A stretch of 64,000 nt of DNA from Membranipora membranacea (lineage: Eukaryota; Bryozoa; Gymnolaemata; Cheilostomatida; Membraniporidae). Location: the NCBI GenBank assembly GCA_914767715.1, contig OU612067.1, forward strand, positions 18,481,001-18,545,000. Direction: 5' to 3'. The first letter of the stretch is position 1. Every line of letters begins with the position of its first letter. Under the pieces are notes generated by a model. The model saw only the letters and a program-made list of their open reading frames with translations, did no database searches and had not been told where the DNA came from. Of the stretch, positions 12,001 to 22,194 are shown one piece after another. Position numbers and translations under genes: made by a program.

Positions 12001-14722
12001 CTTAACACTACAGATTTTGTTCGTGACGAACAAGGTTTTGTTTGTAAGAGTTATCTTCCCAAATTGCTATAAAATTCATTACATTGACTGTTAGGAAGAA
12101 TAGAGCTGTACCAATAATTTAGATAATAGTAGCAAATGCTAACAATCGACACTCGTTGTTAATTGTGCAATATTATCCCTTTCAGCCATCTTTCCAAGGG
12201 GTCCATGTTGCCTTAATGTTCATGAATTGGGACCACTCAAGATCGACACAAGATCAATATTAATCTGTTAATATTCCTGTCAATTTATATATACACTCCT
12301 GTAATATTTATTTGGTGACAAATCGCAAACCAGCTAGAGGGAAAAGGTTATTTGTCTCTTTGTGGTTCTACACATGTATGGCCTATATTTAGCTATTTTT
12401 GCTCTACGAGCAGACTTTTTCTTTGTATTTGTTTTAATACGAGAGTTCAGGTGGTGATGGTTGTCTTCGGCTATATTGGTGAAGTTTTCACTGTAAGAGG
12501 CGTACAGGAAAGTTGAGATGATTTGCAGTGCTACATTGCCAAGCCTCTGTTCATAGTTGTCAGTGAAGGGCATCAAAATCTGACTAACAGAGCGCTGGAT
12601 CCTCTCAAATCTTGTTTTGTCAGTGTCTGATAGTAGACTGTACCATGCAGAGCGGGCGTAGGCGATTAAAGACTTAATATTAGCTACTTAGAAGGCTTTC
12701 AGGCCACCGCTAGAGGCTTGATATAGGATTTTCCGATTTGGCTAGGAATCCACTCACAAACAAGTTTTTGGAAGCGGAATTACAAAAACATCTTCATTTC
12801 GATCAATCCTCAAGATTATTGCCTATATAATTAGGAATAATGTTGATTGGAATGTGATATTGGCGCCAGTTTCAACTCAAAGGTATCATTCATGTCTTTG
12901 GATTATGAGCTAGTCACATTGTTCTGAAAGCAATCCTAGACTAATCTGTTTGTCAAATAGTAATTTGAGAAGACATTGCCAGATTTGCCTTAAAATCCAT
13001 GCAATGGATGCTATGTGTGCAATCTGCACTGTATATCAGCGTTCCCAATACAGAAAAACCATTAGAACATTATTGTCAACAGGGAATCATGATCAAAAAA
13101 ATCATTTCTGAATAAATTTTCTCCTGTCATTGCAACATTTTGCCCAAAAATTTGCCTTGCAAGCATTTTAGTTACAAAAATCTGTAACTTTGAAATTGAA
13201 ATTTACTAAAAGAATTTGATCAAACTTATCAATTGTTGCGGGAATATATCACTTTATGGTGTGATAATAGACCAGTAAATTAAAAAATATAATGAAATGG
13301 GAGAATAGTGCTGCTATTGCAACCTTTTTCTATACCATACAACATTGAAACTGAAATCTGAGGGCGGGCAGGGGTAGGGTGGTGTAGCTACTGTTGAAGT
13401 TCATGAGTTTTTGTAGGTGGTTTTGGGTGATAAAGAATGGTGTTTGAAAAGCTGCACTACTCTTGAATTGGTACAAGGCCCAGAAATGCATAAAGCCCTA
13501 GCATTATAATTCTTATGCGCCCTTTGTTGTCCGTGACCAGCTGCTGTTGCTTCATTCACATCGCATATTGTGTCGCAATTCCCTGCTATTGAGGTGACAC
13601 AGACGCCTGTCATATATGTTCTTGATTATATGAAAGCTGTTTTAAAATTACAGAATATCAAAAATATGATGAAATATTTGATTTTATTGTGATTCCCTGT
13701 TGTTATTTATATTCTAATGGTGTTTCTGTATGGGAACACTGATACACAGCGCATAATTCAAACATAACAAACATCGCACAGATTTGTAGGCAAGCCTAAC
13801 TAAGTCTTGATCAAAAAAGGATGATTCAAATCATGTCTTATCACTTGCCACATCCCGGAGCATGGGCGGCGAAATTTTAGTGCCGTATCGGCGAGGCTCT
13901 CTGTTTCCAGGCAGGTCGAAGCACATCTAGGGGCCAACCAGTGCACGAGTAGGTGATGGACCGCAGTGGGATTCGTACCCTAGACCTTCAACATGAGCAT
14001 GCTGAAGTCCAGCGATCTAATCAACTGAGTCACCTCATACTCTTCCCAAAAGAGATGATTCTAGGATTGCTTTCAGAACAATGTAACTAACTCATAATCC
14101 AAAAAAATGAATGATACCTTTGAGTTTAAACTGGTGCCAATATCACATTCCAATCAAGATTATCCCTAATTACATAGGCAATAATCTTGAGGATTGATTA
14201 AAATGATGGTGTTTCTCTAATTCTGCTTCCAAAAATTAAATCGAAATGGTAGCTTGTGAATTCCCATATCAAGCCACAAGCATCGATTAAAATCTTTAGC
14301 GCAGACTGAACCTTTGTTAGAGAGTGCTTACTTTTGAGAAACCTCTATCCCCCTCCCATATATGTTAGAGTGCAAGGTCATCGCTAAGCTAATATTATTG
14401 GATTTGACACCCCTTCAATCAATTGCTGCCGGGTTTTGTTGGGCACTCATGTCTGCAATGTCGATCTTGAGTAGTCCAAATTCTTGGCCATTGAGGCAAC
14501 ATGGACACCTTGTCAATTTGGGTGACGGGAATAATATTGCACAATAGAGCATGTTAACAATGAGAGTGTTGAGTGTTTGCAGTAGCTACGGTTACCTTAT
14601 ATTATTTGTTCAGCTCTATTTATCCTAACAGTCAATGGAATGAATTCTATAGCAATTTGGGAATATAACTCTTACAAACAAAACCTTGTACGTCACGAAC
14701 AAAATCTGTAGTGTAATCAGCT
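12001..14722. repeat. Long imperfect inverted repeat in the 8.5-kb element
   Basis: Left arm 12001-12965 pairs with right arm 14045-14722 at roughly 75-85 percent by eye. Examples are GTTCGTGACG(A/T)ACAAGGTTTTG (12020 and 14693) and TTGGAATGTGATATTGGC(G/A)CCAG (12847 and 14145). The left arm has ~450 extra bases (12270-12715). The ~1 kb centre contains a reverse SINE. The arms are older than the SINE, which lies at the arm edge. Confidence 0.82.
13835..14040 (-). mobile_element. tRNA-derived SINE (family 1, near full length)
   Basis: On the minus strand the head reads GGTGACTCAGTTGATTAGA (A-box region) and then GGGTACGAATCCC (B-box), a ~75-bp tRNA-like unit. The body carries TGCTTCGACCTGCCTGGAAA and GCCGATACGGC, shared with 5897-6065. 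Better preserved than that copy. Not a working tRNA gene. Confidence 0.72.
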
Positions 14723-17472
14723 GAAGATTAGAGAACTCCTAACAAATTTCCACAGCAGGAATCAATGTTTGCAGAGGGTAAGGATACTGAGCTGATAATA
14801 TTATATGGGAGACTAATTTTGTGGGCTCAAACTTTGCTTGGGTCACTGGAATTGAAATTCCATTTTCATTACCCTAACCGAACGAGTGTTGGGTTAGGTC
14901 AGGGTTTCAATGATGGAATGACATTTCCAGCAACCAAGGCAAACTATGCGTTGAGCACATAAACTAGTGTGTACTGTATACTCTCTGAAGCTTTATCATA
15001 ATTCTTACTTTGCGATGTTTTCTTATCAGGGTACAATGTGGTGTGTAGTGGTGAAGTAGTTCAACAGTGTTTATTCAAGGTTTCAAGAAGTAGGATATAC
15101 ACTTATTTGAAGCATATTATGCTGTTCTTTGAACCTGGAGCAAACAGGCCCACAAAAACAGCTGGAGAACAAGCTTATCAAAAGGTTTGAGCAAGACAAA
15201 GCAGGTTAGTAATAGTATGATGGGTGTGCAATGATTGCGTATTGAAGCATCTTTTTAAAATAAAAATAACTCTTATCCCTGACATTCTGTCCATGCTATA
15301 AACATACAACTCCTATTTTTACACTATTCAGTCAATTCATTAGGACTTGGCAAAAATTCAAAACTTGGGAATTTGTCTTTGGTACTAGTACTACCCCTTT
15401 ATCATTTACAGATAAAATCTTGGGGACTGGGGCCTTCAGGTAATCTCTAAACACAGAGTAAATCATGGAGATACTTATGTTTGTTTACGATATTAATTAA
15501 TTATAGCAAACTCAATCAGGGTGCTTGGTCACTGGGTGCAGGCCCCAGAGAACTGAGAATAAGGTTCATTGCGTAAGGCAGCCCTCGCACCCTGTATTGC
15601 TATGCCTAATCCTGCATATGTTCCCAATATTGTCATTCTCTGAGAGTGCCATAAAATGGGGACAGACTTGGGTTTTTTTTTGTGAGAAGAGTAATGTATT
15701 GGGATTATTTTTCCACATTTCATTTTGAAAAATGACCACTGTGTGGAAGTTAACCTGATGTTGAACAGTGTTGGTGAACTGAGGGTAATTCATCAATAGC
15801 GTATAAATAGACTTGTATTTTCCTGTCCTGTAACAATGTTTGCATGTGCCTCCATTTCAAAAAGTTCACAAATCAACAACCAGATTTATGAAACCTTAAT
15901 TTGTTACAGTTAGAAAACACAGCAAGAATTCAATACTGTACTGTACTTATCTAAAGCACCGTCAAGCTTGGAGTTTCTGTATCTGAAGTTTGCCATTGTT
16001 CAGTCAAAATTAACCATGTGAAGTTTGATTTATACCCAAAAAGAAACATCATATACTCAAGGAAAATTCATGATTTCATGAATTTTATCAGGTTGCATGT
16101 ATTTATTGTTTCAGGCAGCACGGAAAAAGACGTTGGAATGTGATTGCTGGTGATTGCGGTCCTAAAAGAATGTTACCTTCACCTTTGCATTTTCACTAAC
16201 AGGCCTTGTCCATCTAGGGTGCATCTATTTTCTGAGTGTATGTCACACTCGGCCAAAGTATGTTTTGGATAAAATAAGTTTAAAAGAAACAATTATTAGA
16301 TGGTACTGCAATAAAATTTACAAACAGAAGCTCATCAATATTGGTTCCTTGTCTACTATTAATGGCAATGTTTGTGGGTAGTAATTATACTAGGCCTTCA
16401 GTATAAGGAATACAATTATTGTATACCGATCAATTGTTTTTGTCAGGTTTTCACAACTTATGTACCTGTTTATGTGAATTGTTATATCATTGACTACTCA
16501 TTCAAGTTCCACCTTAAGTTTTACTACCTGAAGACATGACAATGAGTCCCTCTCACTCCTTGGATGCACTACCAAGTAGCAAATGGCACTTTAGCTTAAC
16601 TTAATCTCTTTCGATTAAAATGGTGATGTAGCGGTACAACTGTGTCTCTGCTTATAGTTGCATGACTATGAGCCTTGAAGAAAAATCTTGTTTTGGCTTT
16701 GGATCTCTCATATTTTTGCTATTTTGAAGACTGAGTAACACGTACCATATTTCGCAAAAGGTCTCTGTCTGTGCATGTTTATGCTTCCATTGGCAGTTGG
16801 AGATCTCCATTACTGTAAATTGTAAATACTGTCCTGTTATATTTGAATCAAGCACCCTATTCAGTTTGATAACAGATTGCAGAAGAATACACTCTTGTTG
16901 AACTGTACTTGGATTGGCTTTTCACAAAAAAGGGGAGATATGATGGCATCATCAGATCAGAAAAAAAAGGGTATGATACACCATTCCATTGGTCTACACA
17001 AGGGTTGCTATATCTGTGACCAAGCCCAAGGACTGAAATTGACTAATTCCTTGCTGTCACTGCTGAGGCGTGTACTACTCATCAAAAGTCATTGGATTGC
17101 ACCTGTCAGTATCCAGTTTAAAATCTTGAAGGATGTTATGCGGTTGATTTAAATGTCTGCTTGACAAAAGCAAGATGTAATCTGAGAACAACAAAAAGAT
17201 AAGCCACATATTACACTTCACATTTAAGCCACACCCACAGCAATTACATTATTCCGATTGAGTAATACTTATATGACAGTCTATGAATTAGAGTTGTCCC
17301 CTCTTTGTGTGTAGACGAGGTGAGTCATGTGAATTATTTCACCTGCAGGTATACAAGATTTTATATGTCATAGTCCGGGCAAATACCAAAGCCGAGGGAT
17401 GACACAAAAAATTTTTTCCTGTGTAGAAAATAAAAAGTTCTTTATGTCATCGTTCGTCTTCCGTAGTGTGTC

Positions 17473-18130
17473 AGTAAATCCATTGAAAATACTGCATTGT
17501 AATTGGCTCCTTTTTTTCCCAAAAATAATCGCCCGCTCGCTGTTTACAATTTTAGGAAGAGACAAAGATATAGCTACAATGTGGGTTTCTGTAAAATGGT
17601 TTCATCATGTCTTTCATCATGATGTTATGAATGATATGGATCACTTTCCTACTCTGAAGGTATACTTAGACACACTTGACAACCCCGATACTGTGACAAC
17701 TGCAGCTCCAGCTACATTTATAACTCAACATGTGACAGAATTTAACAATAGATATAAGGCTTGCAAGATTATCAGTGCTATCATAGATATGATTACTGCC
17801 CCCGCTATGTCTAACTCAGATGCACGGCGAGACCTGCAATAAGAGCATCTGATGTTGTCCTTGAGCTCTGTGATTTTTTGGCTGACACAGCCAGGACCAG
17901 AGAGCTTGCTGAGAAGGGTATTGTTTTCTGATCACGGCCGGTAGTAAGGGAAAAGTATGTGCTGTTAAGTCAAATTGGCATGGGATTGTTAGTTTTGTTT
18001 GAGAGTTCATATTTATGTGAGTCTTTGTTCTCCAAGTTGGCCTTCATAAAAAACAAATACAGATCCGAGATTACTGATGAATACATCAAACAGCGTCAGC
18101 AGAAAATGCTGCAGACTTCATGGGTATTAT
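17473..18130 (+). pseudogene. hAT transposase, C-terminal third (broken)
   Basis: After the nested element ends, hAT coding sequence resumes: DHFPTLKVYLDTL near 17640, then FITQHVTEFNNRYK. The dimerisation region reads SSYLCESLFSKLAFIKN followed by KYRSEITDEYIKQ near 18004-18095 and is unmistakable. The stretch needs at least one frame change and contains stops (for example at 17840), so it is non-functional. Together with 7554-8947 it makes one old autonomous hAT. Confidence 0.8.
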
Positions 18131-18430
18131 AGCCAAAAAACAATGTCAGGGCGCCCATTGATTTCTAACAGACTTTTACTTTGTCACCTTCATATTATAT
18201 CAGTAACAAGTTTACTTTTCTTTTACTCTTGAATATGAAAACTGTGAAGCAGTAATAAAACCTTCCATGGCTAAAAGAATGATATTTTGTTCTGATAGCA
18301 CACAAAGGTGTATCCAAGTCTATTGTCAAATGTTTCCTATTGGTGTAGGTAGGTGCGGCACATTACTGTGTAGTTGTAAATTTTGAAGTGGCTAATTGTT
18401 TCGAATAGGTTGGGCACCCAGGCACTACAT

Positions 18431-19198
18431 CATACATACATAACCAAAAATAAAATACTACACAAGCAAAACATACTTCACCCATATCTTCAATATAAAT
18501 CAATGAAAAAATTTTGAATTCAGCGGGACGGCGTGGCCCAGGTTCAAATTCCGGTTTAGACACATTATTTCTATATGTTAAATATAAATATACTACAATT
18601 ATAACATGCTTGTTGCCCGAGAGGCCCGAGTTCAAATCCCGGTGAAGACAGATTTTTTTACATATCATCTCTTTTACTACTTGGTGGTTTTACTTGTTTT
18701 GTTTTGGTTCCTATTTATTACTACTTACATCCACTACATAACTAAATTTAAACACCTTGATATTTTCGCACTGAGCTTTGCAAGCTTCAGCGGCAACGCG
18801 CGGCTCGGCGGTTGGAGTTTTGATCTCAGCGCGAGAGGCCCGAGTGCAAATTCCGGTGACGCCAGATTAAAAAAACAAGGAGGAGCATGGGGAGGACTCC
18901 TTATTTTTATGTAATATATATCAAATCAATATCTCAATAATAAATATACCACAATTATAACATGTTTGTTGCGCTATATCCCATGGCTGTATTCACTGAA
19001 AATAATTGTGATGGGGGTTCTGCCACATAATAGGACAACGATCCACAGGCTGTCTACCTCATAGGTGGCATGGAAAGGACAGCCGTTTTAATTTGCACTT
19101 TATGCACTGCATTAATGACATCGCCAATTGGCCATCCATCATAAACTCACTCGACAACCTGAGTGTATATATTATCCACACCCCTGAAGTTTTGTGGC
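18431..19198. repeat. Cluster of SINE family 2 fragments
   Basis: Three partial tRNA-like heads lie near 18527 (GGCGTGGCCCAGGTTCAAATT), 18614 (GAGAGGCCCGAGTTCAAATCC) and 18833 (GAGGCCCGAGTGCAAATTCC). Each is followed by GGTGAAGACAGATTTTTT or a variant. The intervening TTGGTGGTTT..ACTTGTTTTG matches sequence after the 6325 copy. From about 18950 to 19198 I see no recognisable feature. Confidence 0.6.
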
Positions 19199-19204
19199 AT
19201 TTAT

Positions 19205-19520
19205 GATCCGGCATTTCTAATTTAAGTAGGGATGATGGATTTTTAACAGTGTAAGTTGATCATGTGTTTTTGTAGATTATCTCCACATGTGCAGAGCGTA
19301 TCATGGTGTAATCACACAGTACACAGCATGCGGGCAGTGTCCAATCTGATATAAATACGCTACTTATAACGTTCGACAGGTAAATGTACTACTCATAACA
19401 TTCGACAGGTAAATACACTACTCATCACATTCGACAGGTAAATATAGGACTCATAACGTGCAGCCAACAGGGAATCCAAATAATGTCACAATTACTATCT
19501 GCTCATATCCTATATCATAT
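19205..19520 (+). repeat. Inverted-repeat segment (partner 38320-38635)
   Basis: Matches the reverse complement of 38320-38635: GATTATCTCCACATGTGCAG (19276) and its complement (38556), then ATTCGACAGGTAAAT repeated three to four times at ~36-bp steps (19368-19445) in both copies. In the partner this segment directly continues the 38637-41930 arm. The left arm is therefore 3690-~6120 plus 19205-19520, separated by 13 kb of inserted sequence. Confidence 0.8.
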
Positions 19521-19589
19521 AGCTTGATTTTGATTGTTTCCACTCCAGCTACCAGTCCTAAAAACAAAAGAGGGTGCTGAAGCGCAAAA

Positions 19590-21994
19590 CTATAAATTGC
19601 TGAACAGGCTGAACAGACTGAACAGCTGAACAGAATTTCTCGGACAAGAATTATTATTTGTATTCTTTTCTCTGGCTGACTATCACTTCTCAAACTCATT
19701 TCTCCTAGCCAAATGATTCAATGAGTCACTAAGTTCCTGTTGGCACCTAATATAACCGATTTGGGGCAAGCAAATGTAGCGATCAATGTGAAAATTCTGA
19801 CATAGCCGAACTGAGCACAACCTTCCATCTAGCTAGTCTTGACAAGCTCTTTTGTGGGGAGGGGTCTTGGGGTTCTTCCCCAACAAAGCTTGCCAAGACA
19901 AGCTACTTTCTATCCAGCCACTAGTGTAATGCAGAAAGCTTTACTGTGAATAAAATTGACAGAAACCAAGACAAATGCAAACTCAAAATAAATTTATGAG
20001 CAGCAGAAAAAAAGGGATTGTCCAGGCTTGTGCAAAAATAGCTAATCATAAAGAGAGCAGGGGGGTATCCTTCAACTTTTGGTTGGTAGGGCCAAGCGGC
20101 CACACAACCCAGCTGGGGGGTCTGGGGGGCGCTGTAAGCCCCCCAACGGGGTCCGGGGCGGAGCCCCGGACGCCAGAGCTTTTAAGGCGAAATTATCGCA
20201 CAAGAACACTATTATTTGCATTACAAGGCTATCTTCTTGTTTGGGTTTATGTGTGAGTTTTATTGTAACTGTCTATACCAATTATTCTTTATTTTATGCC
20301 AACAAAAATATTGATATATCCATAACTATCGAATTGACCAAGCCTTACTTATACACCGCAATGGAACTTTCTCTACTTGGATGGCACTGAACAAAATCTC
20401 TGATGACAAATTGAATGTCCAGTGTATCCGTTTTGTTCTTGTAAACATGTAGCAGTAATAGATGATTTAATCTATCCTGCACCATTGATGTACGCCCAGC
20501 TGTCTTGAGCCTACTGAGAGCAAAGAATGAGCGCTCACTAGACGCATTTGTGGCGGGTAACACTACAATCAGTTTCAAAATTTCGAATATGATAGGATAT
20601 AATGACTAGTTTATTATTAGGTTATTTTTATAGGACGCTATCACAGTTGTGATATCGTCTTTCACAATGTCGTCGTCCTTCTTATAAACCCTCAATTCGG
20701 CCTCAAGATCAAAGCTATCAAAGCCATAAGCATCACATATTGTGGATGTGGATGTGGCAGGATTTGCACCAGAGCAAAGGAGCAACTCGATCTGCAAGAG
20801 CAATTTGATACCCTTCTGCTCGAGCCTGGCTTTGATGCCGTTTATGGCCAGGTCAAAAACCTCCATATAAAGCTGGTGACTTTTCTCTTTTATGGATAAC
20901 ATCACACCAGTCCCATTACAGTCGTCTAACCGGACAGGTGTTCTTCTCACTCGGCCTTCCTTTGGCGGATCAACATCTGACAAATATACACAGAGCACAG
21001 CTTTTATCGTGAGGTTGATGAAACAATGCCATATAGCATTAGCTTGGTAGCAATTTATTGATTACGCCACATGAAGTTGAACAATGAAACCAAATTCTGG
21101 CTATCTTTACAACTCCTCTCCTAAGCATTGACATGTCTATCAATTTGTGCTATAGCTGAATCCCATGAGGCAGCATGGATAGTTACATCCGTGATGCCGG
21201 GGCACTTCTGCTCCCTTGGACAGGGAGGGTAACTTCCACTTACATTTGAATCTATTGTCCAATGGATCTGCCAACAGTAAACTCTCAACCTCACTTTGGT
21301 TGGTTAGTCTAGAGAAGATGTGGAAAATGAACTCAGTCTCAGTGTGGGCATAATTTGGTAGGAATAGGAAGGAACTGCCAGTTTAGCCATGAAATATTTG
21401 CTTTGCATGTACCAGCTCACCTGTAGATGAATGCTTGAAGCTTTTTCCTTGCAGAACTTGCAGAAGTTGCTTTAAATCAGCTGGATCAGGGAGAATGGCT
21501 AGATGTATCCTCCATTCTTGCCACAACTTTATAAGAATGCCTTTATATGACCTTAACCTGACCATGAGCTCTTTACATAACAAAGTTGATAATAGACTGA
21601 TGAAATTCATGAGCTATCATTGAGGGCTTTGGGAAATCCAAAGTTAGCCCTAAATACCTAGCAGTTGGATAAATAAACTGGGAGATAGGTTGTACTTCAC
21701 TCTAAGCAAATGATCATGTCTGATCAGTGAGAGGAAATAAGCTAATGTTATTGTCATGTTGTCATTAAACTGAGTGATTATGAAAAATTGTGTAAGGGGG
21801 TCATATGTTATATTGGTTTATATGCCATTTTTGACCTTTTCTCAACTTTGATAATTATCTATTATTGGTAGGGCCAGGCCCTAGCAGCCGTGCCGTAGAA
21901 TACGGCCCTGAAAGAGAGTCAAACAAATAGTAGTCTGAGAAATTCTGTTCAGCTGTTCAGTCCGTTCAGCCTGTTCAGCAATTTACAGTTACCG
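19590..21994. mobile_element. MULE-like element copy, interrupted
   Basis: The left end (TAAATTGCTGAACAGGCTGA at 19597) and right end (TCAGCAATTTACAGTTACC to 21994) are the inverted termini also found at 25662-26244. The interior from 19650 to ~20050 matches that element in the opposite sense (GCCAAATGATTCAATGAGTC near 19710). The middle (~20080-21890) is a later hAT-like insertion. I could not find a clean target duplication at the outer ends. Confidence 0.65.
20083..21890 (-). pseudogene. Second hAT remnant with transposase C-terminus
   Basis: On the minus strand 20998-20606 gives a frame with RVRRTPVRLDD and a helix-rich stretch. The next frame, 20578-20345, gives LPATNASSERSFFALSRLKT, LNHLLLLHVYKN: the hAT C-terminal dimerisation domain of the ZMYM/TTF-type group. 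The two are in different frames, and the upstream part (21610-21383) is only weakly hAT-like. A GC-rich segment near 20100-20180 (GGGGTCCGGGGCGGAGCCCC) and the palindromic TAGGGCCAGGCCCTA at 21873 look like its ends. No intact gene. Confidence 0.65.
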
Positions 21995-22194
21995 ATGCTG
22001 GGGGCCTGCATCAATCATCCTTGAAAGCTCACCTGGTGGGTCTCCAATCCACAACTCTTGCGGCATCAAATCGCCCGGGCAGTGAATAGCAAGGGGGTAC
22101 AAGAGTAGACAACTATTTAAGGTGAATAGAAATATCAAGGGCCGTGTTATTTGATTGAAGCAGGAAGTGCGAGCGGAGGAAGGATACGCCTACG

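Larger units (their letters stand above)
8966..17465. mobile_element. 8.5-kb terminal-inverted-repeat element inside the hAT
   Basis: Both ends read TACGGAAGACGAACGATGAC inward, and the match continues for about 110 bp (up to TATTTGCCCGG..CTATGAC at 9050 and 17367), then weakly further in. The flanks are a 7-bp direct repeat GTGTGTC (8959-8965 and 17466-17472). Within the left end GAAGACGAACGATGACA pairs with TGTCATCGCTCGTCTTC at about 9020, so the terminus can itself fold into a hairpin. The interior has a long imperfect inverted repeat (12001-14722), two SINEs and a G/C-poor remainder. No transposase domain is recognisable in any frame, so it is probably non-autonomous or decayed. The superfamily is not identified; the duplication length argues against Tc1/mariner and PIF/Harbinger. 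Confidence 0.82.
7258..18422 (+). mobile_element. hAT transposon, ZBED5-like, split by an 8.5-kb insertion
   Basis: The left end CCTGGGTGCCCAACCT (7258) is repeated in reverse at the right end (to 18422), giving 16 bp of identical terminal inverted repeat. Both ends are flanked by the same 8-bp duplication, CACTACAT (7250-7257 and 18423-18430), the hAT hallmark. Removing the nested element (8966-17465) and one copy of its 7-bp duplication leaves about 2.66 kb, a normal length for an autonomous hAT. Transposase remnants lie at 7554-8947 and 17473-18130. The insertion target is the microsatellite-rich strip before 7250, which resumes after 18430 as CATACATACATAACC. Confidence 0.9.

Noticed and set aside
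16877..17152. 91-codon plus ORF (MQKNTLLLNCTWIG...)
   Set aside because: No domain, no splice context, and it lies inside the 8.5-kb element; likely chance.
17399..17472. Start of the 147-codon ORF as a transposase start
   Set aside because: This part is the inverted terminus of the nested element; real hAT similarity begins only after 17472.
20083..21890. Exact ends and an 8-bp duplication for the second hAT
   Set aside because: The TAGGGCC motifs at both sides are suggestive, but the flanks do not match, so no boundaries are claimed beyond the similarity.
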